DNA of 64,000 nucleotides from Monomorium pharaonis (GCF_013373865.1 NC_050467.1:31224890-31288889), one strand, 5' to 3'; shown: positions 42,762-55,338, counted from the first letter of the stretch. Notes: generated by a model from the letters alone, not told the origin. A program made the numbers and translations.

Positions 42762-43438
42762 AGCAAGTAAAAAAGCATCGTGTGCTCTCGGCTTTTTTAC
42801 CTATTTATGTATTATATTATATCAGTTTTGTTATTAACGACGATATATACTACACGTAAATTGTAATTTAAATAGACATAATATCAGAATTTTCAAATTT
42901 ACATCAATAACACAGGCACACAAAAAAAAGTGGTTGGTCCGGCGGACTATAGACTAGTCAATCCTTATGTATTTCGACCAGCTGAATCCGAATCCAAGGT
43001 CAGAATTGCAAAGTTAGCTCGCATTTCCTAACCTCAAAAAAAATTTTTTTTTAATGTTGGTTCGGCGGACCAAACTAGTCTATCCTTATGTATTTTAGGC
43101 ACCAAAATACATAAGGATAGACTAGTTTGGTCCGCCGGACCAACATTTAAAAAAAATTTTTTTTGAGGTTAGGAAATGCGAGCTAACTTTGCAATTCTGA
43201 CCTTGGATTCGGATTCAGCTGGTCGAAATACATAAGGATTGACTAGTTTATAGTCCGCCGGACCAACCACTTTTTTTTGTGTGCCTGTGTTATTGATGTA
43301 AATTTGAAAATTCTGATATTATGTCTATTTAAATTACAATTTACGTGTAGTATATATCGTCGTTAATAACAAAACTGATATAATATAATACATAAATAGG
43401 TAAAAAAGCCGAGAGCACACGATGCTTTTTTACTTGCT
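42762..43438. repeat. 677-bp near-perfect palindrome (foldback element)
   Basis: The left arm from AGCAAGTAAAAAAGCATCG (42762) pairs with the right arm ending CGATGCTTTTTTACTTGCT (43438) for about 330 bp. I saw only about four single-base differences or indels. The loop at about 43098-43105 is a few bases. Within each arm TGGTC(C)GGCGGAC occurs twice. It lies next to the end of the Gypsy-derived minus-strand frames. No clear flanking duplication was found. Confidence 0.85.
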
Positions 43439-43443
43439 CTGCT

Positions 43444-45385
43444 TTAGTTTCTTAGGTTCGCCCACAGGTTCGATATCTTCGAACTGGTCTCTGATTGGTG
43501 GACATTGGTTTTCGTGCTGCTCTTTGGTCGAGATTGTTTAGTGCAACTGGACTGCTTCCAATTGTGTTTCGGTAACAGTATTTGCACTTGTGGACGGCTG
43601 TGATAACAACTCAGGTCCACATTGTCTCTCGAGGTTACTTTAATATTGCCGTTTATAATATCTATCACGATTCTAACAGGCGTGAGATTCTCTTTCTTAT
43701 GTGGCTCGCACATCCTAAGCGATACCATGGTTTTAACTTCAGCAAATGGCTTACCCTGTTCGTCGGTTATTTGTGACGTCTCGATGGCCAAGTTCGACTC
43801 TGGTAATTGTTTTGCAGCATTGAAATCATGATATCATTCCGCTCCTTCCGGTTGTTATTGAGCATTTGCTGCACGTAATCCGCGTCGAATCCTTCCTCAG
43901 AGGCTTTGTTTTTGATTGTAATACTCTTTAGGAACTCGATTCTTTGTCTCTTCCTGTCTGCCAGTTTCTCATATAGCACGCTTGCCATTGCCTTGTCCAT
44001 TGCCTTCTCTTTGTCACTTTCTAACTCTATGATCCGTTTCTTGCCTCGTTTTATCGCCTCGTTTGCTTGCGCGGACTGTACGCGTTGTCTGTTGCCGTGT
44101 TTACGATCGAGAGACTCAGACTGTTCTGACTGTAGAGTGAAAACTCGATGTCGTCTTATATATCCTAGTGAATTCTCATTGGATGTTCTTGATTGGTCGA
44201 TCGTTTCGATTGTCGGTTGTCGGCTCGACGAATCACGTTCTTTGGAGTTACTTCGTGCGTTTAGGTTAGTTTTATGCGTTTCTATGTGCTTTTTGGTATT
44301 TGGTAAGTTATTTTGGTCATATTTCTTGTTCGTTATGTACCATTTATACGCGTCTTGCTTCGGATCGCATTTTATGACTTGTTTCCATGAATCTTCGACA
44401 TTTCTTGTTATTTCTGTGTCAACTTTTCCCGACTTGGCATTATTCTTGGATATCTTCGTATCTGCATCTCGGGGTGTAATTTTATCTTGTTCTTTGCACT
44501 TTTGTGTTTCTTTCGCATATTTGAAGCTGCTTGCTGTTAGGCTTATCACATCGTCGGATATATCCTTTCCTTTTTCGTTTATGTTTTTCAGGGTTTCAGC
44601 TGATGAGATGCTTCTGGTATCACTTCGCCTTCTTCCATTCTCCGGTTGGTTCTTTTCATCGAGTACGCTGTTTATCACAACCTCTGGATTTTTGGGTGTG
44701 TCGAGTCGAGTAAACTGCTTTTCGGCACTCTTGTCATTACGTTGACCTCCACGGGTTAGTTTCCGGTTACTCTGGTTTTCACTTGAGATATTGAACTTGA
44801 TTGGTCGATTGACTCGTTTTGTCGATCGTTTCCGGTTACATTGATCTTCGATATTGTTTCTTGAGTATTAATCTTTTCATTTAGCATTGATATCTGCTTT
44901 TGCATTTGCATCATTATTATTTTTGATTTTGTCTTGCCCCATCTTTTTAACGTGGGTTTGTTCGTTGCTAATTCGCGAACTTTGCTCGCTAATTGTTTTC
45001 TCGCGTATCGCGCTAATAACAGGCATGATTCTTCGCCGTCTAGCTCCATGGCTTCCATTGATATCTTCGTTCGAAAAACTTCCGCTTCTACCTTTACAGC
45101 TTGGATTGTTGTCCACTTTTCTCGTTTCAGGTAAGCAGGTATTTCCTTGATTCCGTTGTTCTGCTGAACGTGTCGGTAAGTGCTTCTATCTTATTTGTTG
45201 CTCCTTTAGTGATTACATTGAACTCACCTCTTGTGTCCATTATGATTTTCATTTGAATTCCTTGCACTCTTCCATTTACATGTGAGGCTCTTATTTCTCC
45301 GGATAGGAGTTTTGTGATGCGTGAGATGTGTCTCATGCTCTTTTCACTAATTATTTGCTTTTTCTTGTGTATTTTAACTTCAAGG
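43444..45385 (-). pseudogene. Region downstream of Gypsy integrase, unrecognised ORFs
   Basis: Four minus-strand frames follow each other: 45385-45127 (continuing the pol frame; DTRGEFNVITKGATNKIEAL), 45058-44756 (LDGEESCLLLARYARKQLAS, then a coiled coil), 44678-43767 (303 codons, Lys/Glu/Asn/Ser-rich, with ELESDKEKAMDKAMASVLYE) and 43791-43444 (PVRIVIDIINGNIKV). Order and strand fit the 3' part of the Gypsy element, either an integrase extension or a third ORF. I see no signal peptide, transmembrane segment or furin-like site that would argue for an envelope gene. The family is not recognised. Confidence 0.5.
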
Positions 45386-45401
45386 GTTGGCGATATAGTA
45401 T
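45386..45401. repeat. Left 16-bp target duplication of LINE copy 1
   Basis: GTTGGCGATATAGTAT, identical to 55339-55354. The site lies in the Gypsy pol frame. Confidence 0.9.
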
Positions 45402-45959
45402 ATATATATATATTTATTTATTTCAGCAATTACATGCCAAGAAGAGGACTTGGTTTACATGATAATTCTATCACATTCACTCTTTCATCCGTCTATGCTC
45501 TGAAACCTAACACCTAACTTATTAAAATTTATACTCTTATCCTAATATCACGGTTTAATCACAGCTGGTTACATACAAACTATTTCCTTAATTTATTTAT
45601 ACAAAATTCCTTACCTACCACATTATCTAATTTTTTCTTTACACGCTTTAAACGCTTTTTTCTTCTCAAACCAAAATTTTAACAACACCTTCCTTTTTAC
45701 ATCGTCGAAATCATCACATAGTAGCTTATCTATTCTTTTTCTCCTATTTCTGCCTAACGTTACAAACCATGACCTCGTAATCTCACACTCTTCCACAAAG
45801 TGATTTAAATTATCTTTACCTTTGCAACAAAATACGCATTCTCTATCTACCTTGCTTAACCAGTATTTATTATCTTCTTCCATATTGCCGCATCTAAATC
45901 TAGCTAACACTCTTTTTCCTATACCATTCCTACCGCTGTCTACGTATTTCCTACTTAAA
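45402..45959 (-). mobile_element. LINE copy 1, 3' part (separated from the rest by LINE copy 2)
   Basis: It holds the last 113 or so codons of ORF2 (KYLSRKYVDSGRNGIGKRVL, then the knuckle CVFCCKGKDNLNHFVEEC and LGRNRRKRIDKLL, ending in a stop at 45623), the 3' UTR and a TA/TTTA tail against the left duplication. Its body continues at 50941-55338. Confidence 0.88.
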
Positions 45960-45975
45960 TACTTTAGCTTCCGTA
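45960..45975. repeat. Left 16-bp target duplication of LINE copy 2
   Basis: TACTTTAGCTTCCGTA, matching 50941-50956 with one mismatch. The duplicated DNA is LINE copy 1 ORF2 itself. Confidence 0.88.
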
Positions 45976-46218
45976 GGACTTGGTTAAGTGGTGTGAATGC
46001 GAGCGGACGCATGGTGTGTGAGTGAGAATAATTATATTGTATTTTAGAGAATAGAGGTAAGATAGAGGCGATAGTTAGTGTCAGGTGGATAGCGAGATAG
46101 GCGAGAGCAAAGGGTAATTAGAGGAAGCATCGAGAGGTAAGGCGTTATAGTAGTAGATAGAGGAAATCAGACGGATAGGTTAGGAGGTTAGGAAGCACGG
46201 GTAGGAAAGAGCGGGAAA

Positions 46219-47291
46219 ATGTCCAAGGAGATAAGAGAGAGAGGAGTAAAAGGTAGGAGTATAGAGGAAGGACAGAGGAAATTGGTGATGGATGGTAGTA
46301 AACAGGGAAAAAGAGTGAGTTTTAAGGAACAGGAGGAGGTAGGCAAAGAGAATGTAGATAGGAATGGATTAGCTAAGCTAAGGAAAGAAGTAAAAGCAAT
46401 AGCATTAGAAATGAAAGAATTTAAAGATGAGATAAGGCAGGAATTAAGAGTTTTAAAGGTAGAACAGGAATTATGGGAGAAAAGAATGAAGGAATTAGAG
46501 GTTAAATGCATAGGGGTGGAAAAAGATATAATAGAATTAGGAGAAATAGTAAAGAGAGGGGAAGTAGAAGGGGGGAGGGCTAGTAGGACAGAAGAAAGCG
46601 ATAGCACAGGAAGTGTGGCAGTAGGAAGAAGGAGAAGTGAGAGTAGAGAAAGTAGATACAGTAGAGCGAGCTCAGGATATAGTTTTGAGAATAGTAGCGG
46701 AGGGCTTAGTGACAGAGAGGTAGGAAAATTAAAGAAATGGGTAGAGAATAGGGAAAAGGAGGAGAGGAGAAAGAACATAGTAATTAGAGGTCTGCGAAAG
46801 GAAGATTTAGATAGGATACAAGAAGGATGGATAGAGGAGACGATCAGAGAAAAGCTAGGATTGGAAATTAGGGTGACAAAGTGGTGGATAAGCGGTCGGT
46901 GATAATAGGAAGTCTTGAAACTGAGGATATGAAAAAGGACATAATGTGTAACAAGAATAAACTTAGGGGAGAACGGCTATTTATTGAGCAGGATTTGACA
47001 TGGGAAGAAAGGAATACGCAAAGGGACATAGCAAGGTGGGTTAAAGAAGAGAAGGACAGAGGTAGAATTGTAAAAATAGGAATAGGCAGGGTAAAAATTA
47101 ATGGAATATGGCTTAAGTGGGAGAATGTGATGACAGACAGAAGAGTAGACTTGCCCAGAAGGAAGTTAGGAGAAGGGGTAGTTACAGGGGATTTAAGATT
47201 AGGTAGAGAGGATACTGGTGCTAGTGCGGATAGGAATAAAGAGGAGGGGAATACGAAGGTAGGAATTAGTGTAGGAGATAAGGAAAACTAA
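46219..47291 (+). pseudogene. LINE copy 2 ORF1, frameshifted
   Basis: The first part (46219-46902) has a coiled coil (KLRKEVKAIALEMKEFKDEI), a Ser-rich segment and RRKNIVIRGLRKED. The frame ends at TGA near 46900, and homology continues one frame over (46881-47291) with SVIIGSLETEDM, FIEQDLTWEERNTQRD and KEEKDRGRIVKIG, then GIWLKWENV. That order resembles L1-type ORF1 proteins, which bind LINE RNA. The same frameshift is present in copy 1 (54437/54416), so it was inherited from the source copy. No CCHC knuckle is seen in this ORF. Confidence 0.8.
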
Positions 47292-47434
47292 GTGAGTGCC
47301 AAGAAGGGAGGGAAAAGAGAGAGAATAGCAGAAGTAAATTTATAGTTAATGGTAAAGGCAATGGTAAATATAATAGGATATGTAAGAAGAAAGGCAAGAG
47401 TAAGGTTAGTAATAATGTAAGACATAGGACTCAT

Positions 47435-50400
47435 TTGGATAGGAATTTGATATTTTGGAACGTAGCGGGCTTAGGAAGACAGGACAGGGACTTTTGGGAA
47501 TTTGTGAAAGAATATGATTACATAGGACTAAGTGAAACTTGGGTAGAGGAAAAGGGTTGGAATAATATAAAGGATATGCTTCCTGGATCACATACCTGGG
47601 AATGTTGTTTCGCAAAGAGGAACAAAATGAGAGGCAGAGCCAAAGGAGGATTCATAATAGGTAAAAAGAAGGATTGGGGGAGAGAGGATAAGAAATTGAT
47701 AGATAGGAGTGGTGATGGGTGGATAGCTACTAGGATAGAGAAAGCATTTAGAGAAAAAAGCATGTGGATAATTACAGTTTATAACCAAGGTAAATGGGAA
47801 GATATTAAAAGTAAAATAGTAGAGATAGTATAAAAGAATAGGAATGATATGTTTTTAATAGGTGGAGATTTTAATATAAGCATTGGAGAGTTAGGTATAG
47901 AAGAAGAGGCTTTAGAGTCAGGTAGGAAAAATAAGGATAAGACAATAGGTAATAATAGGAGAGATCTCGTAGAGTTTGTAAATGACATAGGTGGCTATAT
48001 ATTGAACGGAGCGTTTGAAGGCGACAGGGAAGGAGAATATACGTACATTGGCGCTAGAGGTAATACGGTCATAGATTGTGTAATTGCATGTGAAAATTGT
48101 ATTGATAGGATAAAGAGTTTTAGAGTAGTGGATAGAGTGGACTCGGATCACATGCCCCTGACAGTGAAGATTGACTCAGAAGAGGAACGGATTGAGGAGG
48201 ATCTACAAGATTTAGGAGAAAGGAGGACAAAAACTCTATGGGATTTGGAATCGAAACACCTGTACGAGGAAAAAACCGAGGTAGCTGAATGGACGGAAAA
48301 TTTGGAAAATGACTCTGTGAAAGAAATCTGGAAAAATCTAAGGGAGACGATTCTGGAGACGTTGGTGAAAAAAGAAATAAGATGAAAGAGAAGGAAAATA
48401 GGACATAAAGAATGGTGGAACAAGAGCTGCTCTAGGGAGAAGAGAAAAGTTCATAGAGCTCTGAAAAGCTGGAAGAAAGGTAAAATTACGAGGGATGTCT
48501 ACCTGGAGTGCAAGAACAATTTAAAAGAGTTCCTGGATAATAGATATGCTATTTGGAAAGAAGAAGAAGAACTGGAGCTGAAAAACCTGAGGAATGCAAC
48601 TGAGGTGTGGAAGTATATAAACAAAAGAAAAGGAAGGAGAAAGAAGATAAAAAATAATATAGGAAAGAATGAATGGCAAAGGCATTTCATGAATTTGTTG
48701 GAGGGCTCGGACGGAAGAGGAAATGAAGTTACTCCTGAAGAGGTGGAGACAGAGGAGGGTAATGAGAAAGAGGAGGGAGTGCTGATCAACGAAGAGTTAA
48801 TAGGAAGAGCAGTTGACAAACTGAAAAATAAAAAGGCACCAAGATTGGATGGAATTCCTATGGAGGCATGGAAATACGGAGGAGCTGCTATTAGGAAAGG
48901 ATTAACGATATTAATAAAGAAGATCTGGCTAGGAGATAGTATTCCAGAAGATTGGAAGAAAAGTGTGATCCTACCTCTATATAAAAAGGGGGATCAGGAA
49001 AAAATGGAAAATTACAGAGGTATTTCCCTACTCTGTTCTGCGTATAAGATTTACGCAACGGTCTTAAGAGGATCCCTGGAGGAGGAATCAATGAAGCTGA
49101 AAGCGCTGCCGGAAAGTCAAGGTGGTTTTAAAGAAGGAAGAGGAACGATGGAAAACATCTTTATTTTGAATCACGTGGTACAAAGAGAGAAACTGAAGGA
49201 GGATAAGGTGTTCGCTTTATTCGTGGACTTGAAAGCGGCTTTCGATAATATAAAAAGGAAAAAATTATGGCACATCCTAGAAGAAATCGGTATAAAGAAG
49301 CAAACAACTAGAAGACTTAAGAAGGTGTATGAGGTGACGAAGGCGGTAGTGAAGACAGAAGATGGTGTAACGAAGGAATTCCACACGTGCAAAGGAGTTA
49401 GACAGGGATGTGTGATGAGTCCACTACTTTTTAACTTATACATTGCGGACATTGCTAAGTATATGAGTAAAAGAGGAATAGGTGGTATTAAATTAAGAAA
49501 TGATATGATATGGTCGTTAGCGTACGCAGATGACATGGTGTTATTAGCGAAAAATAGAGTTGGATTAATGGACATGATGGATACGCTTAGAAGATTCCTA
49601 AAAGAGAAAGGTTTAGAACTTAATATAGAGAAAACAAAGGTCATGATATTTAACAGAAATGGAAAGGAAAAGATTGGTAAATGGTTATGGGAAGGTAGAA
49701 AATTAGAAGAGGTTAGTTCGTTTAAATACTTAGGTTTCGTGTTTAATAGAAAAGGGGATTATAGAAATCATATAAAGGACTTAAGTATTAAGGGTAGACT
49801 GGCCGCGAATAGGGTATGGGGCTTAGGAGAAAGAATTTGTAAGAACGATTTTAGTAGGAGATGGATGTTATTTTGCTACTTGATTAAAAGCGTTATGTCT
49901 TACGGGGTAGAAATTTGGGGCTGGGAAGAAAAGAAAGAATTAGAAAAAGTAATGTTAGATTACGTAAGATGGGTCTTCAATATAGATTTTTGCATGCCAG
50001 GGTATATTATGATGCTAGAGCTAGGCTTAGATAAATTAAGAATTAAATGGGGCATAAGGGCTAGAAGGTTTGAGGAAAAAATTAAAGCTATGGAGGATTA
50101 CAGATGGGTTAAAATTTGTTGAAATGAGAAAAGGAAATTTGGTTGGAATGATCTGTATGGGAAAGAGAGAGAAAGATATTACAACAGGAATGGATGGAGT
50201 ACGCAGGCTTTAGAAGGTTTAGATGGGGATGTAGCTAGGAAAATTGGTAAGGAGTTAGAAGCCAGAGATAAAGATGTACAGGTACAGGAATTGGAAAGTA
50301 AATTAAGCGAGGCGAGATATAATAAGAGGTATGCAGTAATATTGGATAGGAAAATACGGAAGCCAAAGTATTTAAGTAGGAAACACGTAGATAACGGTAG

Positions 50401-50704
50401 GAATGGTATAGAAATAAGAGTGTTAGCTAGATTTAGATGCGGCAACATGGAAGAAGATAATAAATATTGGTTAAGCGAGGTAGATAGAGAATGCGTATTT
50501 TGTTGCAATGGTAAAGATAATTTAAATCATTTTGTGGATGAGTGTGAGATTACGAGGTCATGGTTTGTAACCTTAGGCAGAAATAGGAGAGAAAGAATAG
50601 ATAAGCTACTATGTGATGATTTGGACGATGTAAAAAAGGTGTTGTTAAAATTTTGGTTTGAGAAGAAAAAAGCGTTTAAAGCGTGTAAAAAAAAGATTAG
50701 ATAA
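47435..50704 (+). pseudogene. LINE copy 2 ORF2: APE endonuclease, reverse transcriptase, CCHC knuckle
   Basis: One frame runs throughout. The endonuclease has LIFWNVAGLGRQD, GLSETWVEEKGW, LIGGDFNI and VDSDHMPL. The reverse transcriptase has YRGISLLCSAYKI, FVDLKAAFDNIK, VRQGCVMSPLLF and the catalytic LAYADDMVLLA. The C-terminus has a CVFCCNGKDNLNHFVDEC knuckle. In-frame stops are TAA at 47831, TGA near 48383 and TGA near 50120. The last two replace TGG codons that copy 1 keeps; the first is shared with copy 1. The coding start may lie upstream, overlapping the ORF1 end near 47290, since the frame is open there. The clade is not assigned. Confidence 0.88.
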
Positions 50705-50828
50705 TGTGGTAGGTAAGGAATTTTTATAGGTATAAGTAAATTAAGGAAATAGTTTGTATGTAACCAACTGTGATGAAACCGTGATATTAGGATAAGAATG
50801 TAAATCTTAATAAGTTAGGAGTTAGGTT

Positions 50829-53800
50829 TCAATGTATGGACGGATGAAAGAATGAATGTGTTAGAAATATTATGTAAACCAAGTCCCCTTCTTGGCATGT
50901 AATTGCTGAAGTAATAAATATATATATATATATATATATATACTTTGGCTTCCGTATTTTCCTATCCAAAATTACTGCATACCTCTTATTATATCTCGCC
51001 TCGCTTAATTTACTTTTCGATTCCTGTACCTGTACATCTTTATCTCTGGCTTCTAACTCCTTGCCAATTTTCCTATCTACATCTCCATCTAAACCTTCTA
51101 AAGCCTGCGAACTCCATCCATTCCTGTTATAATATCTTTCTTTCTCTTTTCCATATAGATCATTCCAACCAAATTTCCTTTTCTCATTCCAACATAGTTT
51201 AACCCATCTGTAATCCTCCATAGCTTTTTTCCTCAAACCTTCTAGCCCTTATACCCCATTTAATTCTTAATTTATCTGAGCCTAGCTCTAACATCATAAT
51301 ATACCTTGGCGTGCAAAAATCTATGTTGAAAACCCATCTTACATAATCTAACATTACCTTTTCTAATTTTTTCTTTTCTTCCCAGCCCCAAATTTCTACC
51401 CCGTAAGACATAACGCTTTTAATCAAGTAACAAAATAGCATCCATCTCCTACTAAAATCGTTATTACAAATTCTTTCTCCTAAACCCCATACCCTATTCG
51501 CGGCCAGTCTACCCTTAATACTCAAGTCCTTTATATGATTTCTGTAATCCCCCTTTTTATTAAACATGAAACCTCAGTATTTAAACGAACTAACCTCTTC
51601 TAATTCCCTACCTTTCCATAACCATTTACCAATCTTTTCCTTTCCATTTCTGTTAAATATCATGACCTTTTATCAATATTAAGTTCTAAACCTTTCTCTT
51701 TTAGAAATCTCTTAAACGTATCCATCATATCCATTAATCCAACTTTATTTTTCGCTAATAACACCATGTCATCTGCGTACGCTAACAACCATATTCTATC
51801 ATTTCCTAATTTAATACCACCTATTCCTCTTTTACTCATATACTTATCAATGTCCGCGATGTATAAGTCAAAAAGTAGTGGACTCATCACACATCTCTGT
51901 CTAACTCCTTTGCACGTGTAGAATTCCTTCGTCACTCCATCTTCTGTCTTTACTACTGCTTTCGTCTCCTCATACACCTTCTTAAGTCTTCTAGTTGTTT
52001 GCTTCTATATTATAGTATACTATATACCATATAGTATACTATACTATATATCAATTTCTTCTAGGATGTGCCATAATTTTTCCCTTTTTATATTATCGAA
52101 AGCTGCTTTCAAGTCCACGAATAAAGCGAACACCTTCTTATCCTTTTTCAGTTTCTCTCTTTGTAACACGTGATTCAAAATAAAGATGTTCTCCATCGTT
52201 CCTCTTTTTTCCCTAAAACCACCTTGACTCTCCGGCAGCGCCTTCAGCTCCATTGATTCCTCCTCCAGGGATCCTCTTAAGACCTTTGCGTAAATCTTAT
52301 AAGCAGAACAGAGTAGAAAAATGCCTCTGTAACTTTCCATTTTTTCCTGATCCCCCTTTTTATATAGAGGTAGGATCACACTTGTCTTCAAATCTTCTTG
52401 AATACTATCTCCTAGTCAGATTTTTATTAATACCGTTAGTCCTTTCCTAATAGCAGCACCTCCGTATTTCCATGCCTCCATAGGAATTCCATCCAATCCT
52501 GGTGCCTTTTTATTTTTCAGTTTGTGAACTGCTCTTCCAATTAACTCTTCGTTGATCAGCACCCCCTCCTCTTTCACATTTCTTTCCTCTGTCTCCACCT
52601 CTTCTGGAGTAACTTCATTTCCTCTTCTGTCCGAGCCCTCCAACAAATTCTTGAAATGCCTTTCCCATTCTCTCTTTCCTATACTATTTTTTATCTTCTT
52701 TCTCCTTCCTTTTCTTTTGTTTATATACTTCCACACCTCAGTTGCATTCCTCAGGTTTTTCAGCTCCAGTTCTTCTTCTTTCCAAATAGCATATCTATTA
52801 TCCAGGAACTCTTTTAAATTGCTCTTGCACTCCAGGTAGACATCCCTCGTAATTTTACCTTTCTTCCAGCTTTTCAGAGCTCTATGAACTTTTCTCTTCT
52901 CCCTGGAGCAGCTCTTGTTCCACCATTCTTTACGTCCTATTTTCCTTCTCTTCCATCTTATTTCTTTTTTCACCATCGCCTCCAGAATCGTCTCCTTTAG
53001 ATTTTTCCAGATTTCTTCCACAGAGTCATTTTCCAAATTTTCCGTCCATTCAGCTACCTCGGTTTTTTCCTCGTACAGGTGTCTCGATTCCAAATCCCAT
53101 AAAGTTTTTGTCCTTCTTTCTCCTAAATCTTGTAGATCCTCCTCAATCCGTTCCTCTTCTGAGTCCATCTTCATTGTCAGGGGCATGTGATCCGAGTCCA
53201 CTCTATCCACTACTCTAAAACGCATTATCCTATCAATACAATTTTTAGACCGTATTACCTCTAGCGCCAATGTAAGTATATTCTCCTTCCCTGTCGCCTT
53301 TAAACGCTCCGTTCAATATATAGCCACCTATGTTATTCACAAACTCTACGAGATCTCTTCCATTATTACCTATTGTCTTATCCCTACTTTTCCTACCTAA
53401 CTCTAAAGCCTCTTCTTCTATACCTAACTCTCCAATTCTTATATTAAAATCTCCACCTATTAAAAACATATCATTCCTATTCTTTTATACTATCTCTACT
53501 ATTTTACTTTTAATATCATCCCATTTACCTTGGTTATAAACTGTAATTATCCACATGCTTTCTTCTCTAAATGCTTTCTCTATCCTAGTAGCTATCCACC
53601 CATCACCACTCCTATCTATCAATTTCTTATCCTCTCTTCCCCAATCCTTCTTTTTACCTATTATGAATCCTCCTTTGGCTCTGCCTCTCATTTTGTTCCT
53701 CTCTGCGAAACAACATTCCCAGGTATGTGATCCAGGAAGCATATCCTTTATATTATTCCAACCCTTTTCCTCTACCCAAGTTTCACTTAGTCCTATGTAA

Positions 53801-53883
53801 TCATATTCTTTCACAAATTCCCAAAAGTCCCTGTCCTGTCTTCCTAAGCCCGCTACGTTCCAAAATATCAAATTCCTATCCAA
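50829..53883 (-). pseudogene. LINE copy 1 ORF2, broken
   Basis: Same domains as copy 2: endonuclease 53883-53245 with the shared TAA near 53486; linker and RT N-terminus 53270-52416; RT core 52391-52044 (FVDLKAAFDNIKR) and 51977-51660 (LAYADDMVLLA); post-RT 51567-50941. Frame breaks lie near 53250, 52405, 52020, 51660, 51555 and 51235. A 45-bp AT palindromic tract (TATAGTATACTATATA type) interrupts the RT at about 52005-52052. It has more frame breaks than copy 2, as expected for the older insertion, yet keeps TGG where copy 2 has TGA. Confidence 0.85.
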
Positions 53884-55338
53884 ATGAGTCCTATGTCTTA
53901 CATTATTACTAACCTTACTCTTGCCTTTCTTCTTACATATCCTATTATATTTACCATTGCCTTTACCATTAACTATAAATTTACTTCTGCTATTCTCTCT
54001 CTTTTCCCTCCCTTCTTGGCACTCACTTAGTTTTCCTTATCTCCTACACTAATTCCTACCTTCGTATTCCCCTCCTCTTTATTCCTATCCGCACTAGCAC
54101 CAGTATCCTCTCTACCTAATCTTAAATCCCCTGTAACTACCCCTTCTCCTAACTTCCTTCTGGGCAAGTCTACTCTTCTGTCTGTCATCACATTCTCCCA
54201 CTTAAGCCATATTCCATTAATTTTTACCCTGCCTATTCCTATTTTTACAATTCTACCTCTGTCCTTCTCTTCTTTAACCCACCTTGCTATGTCCCTTTGC
54301 GTATTCCTTTCTTCCCATGTCAAATCCTGCTCAATAAATAGCCGTTCTCCCCTAAGTTTATTCTTGTTACACATTATGTCCTTTTTCATATCCTCAGTTT
54401 CAAGACTTCCTATTATCACCGACCGCTTATCCACCACTTTGTCACCCTAATTTCCAATCCTAGCTTTTCTCTGATCGTCTCCTCTATCCATCCTTCTTGT
54501 ATCCTATCTAAATCTTCCTTTCGCAGACCTCTAATTACTATGTTCTTTCTCCTCTCCTCCTTTTCCCTATTCTCTACCCATTTCTTTAATTTTCCTACCT
54601 CTCTGTCACTAAGCCCTCCGCTACTATTCTCAAAACTATATCCTGAGCTCGCTCTACTGTATCTACTTTCTCTACTCTCACTTCTCCTTCTTCCTACTGC
54701 CACACTTCCTGTGCTATCGCTTTCTTCTGTCCTACTAGCCCTCCCCCCTTCTACTTCCCCTCTCTTTACTATTTCTCCTAATTCTATTATATCTTTTTCC
54801 ACCCCTATGCATTTAACCTCTAATTCCTTCATTCTTTTCTCCCATAATTCCTGTTCTATCTTTAAAACTCTTAATTCCTGCCTTATCTCATCTTTAAATT
54901 CTTTCATTTCTAATGCTATTGCTTTTACTTCCTTCCTTAGCTTAGCTAATCCATTCTTATCTACATTCTCTTTGCCTACCTCCTCCTGTTCCTTAAAACT
55001 CACTCTTTTTCCCTGTTTACTACCATCCATCACCAATTTTCTCTGTCCTTCCTCTATACTCCTACCTTTTACTCCTCTCTCTCTTATCTCCCTGGACATT
55101 TTCCCGCACTTCCCTACCCGTGATTCCTAACCTTCTAACCTATCCGTCTGATTTCCTCTACTATTATAACGCCTTACCTCTCGATGCTTCCTCCAATTAC
55201 CCTTTGCACTCGCCTATCTCGCTATCCTCCTGACACTAATTATCGCCTCTATCTTATCTCTATTCTCTCAAATACAATATAATTACTCGCACTTACACAC
55301 CATGCGTCCGCTTGCAGTCATACCATCTAACCAAGTCC
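50941..55338 (-). mobile_element. LINE copy 1, 5' and central part
   Basis: On the minus strand it begins GGACTTGGTTAGATGG at 55338, followed by a 5' UTR, ORF1 (55099-54027) and ORF2 down to the copy 2 insertion at 50941. It is flanked upstream by the duplication GTTGGCGATATAGTAT (55339-55354). Together with 45402-45959 it is a full-length element inserted in the Gypsy pol gene. Confidence 0.9.
54027..55099 (-). pseudogene. LINE copy 1 ORF1, frameshifted
   Basis: 55099-54416 and 54437-54027 repeat the copy 2 ORF1 nearly residue for residue, including the frame change after VTKWW. Differences noticed are Arg/Lys at residue 3, Lys/Arg at residue 47 and Ile/Val at residue 81. Confidence 0.8.

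Larger units (their letters stand above)
45976..50940 (+). mobile_element. LINE copy 2, full length, inserted head-on into LINE copy 1
   Basis: It starts GGACTTGGTTAAGTGG, the same 5' end as copy 1 at 55338, and ends in GTAATAAA followed by a (TA)n tail at 50917-50940. The 16-bp duplications at 45960 and 50941 delimit it. It carries ORF1 (46219-47291, frameshifted) and ORF2 (about 47435-50704, three in-frame stops). 4965 bp is a normal length for a two-ORF APE-type LINE. Confidence 0.92.

Noticed and set aside
43906..44745. 279-codon + strand frame
   Set aside because: Antisense to the 303-codon Gypsy-side frame; Cys/Leu/Phe-rich shadow without membrane or domain logic.
43444..45385. Envelope gene of an errantivirus-like Gypsy
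   Set aside because: No signal peptide, transmembrane helix, Cys pattern or furin-like site seen; composition is Lys/Glu/Asn/Ser with coiled coil.
46219..46902. LINE ORF1 as a host coiled-coil gene
   Set aside because: It sits between a LINE 5' end and an APE/RT ORF2, with an identical copy in the second LINE.
50917..50940. (TA)n as an independent microsatellite
   Set aside because: It is the 3' tail of LINE copy 2, directly followed by the target duplication.
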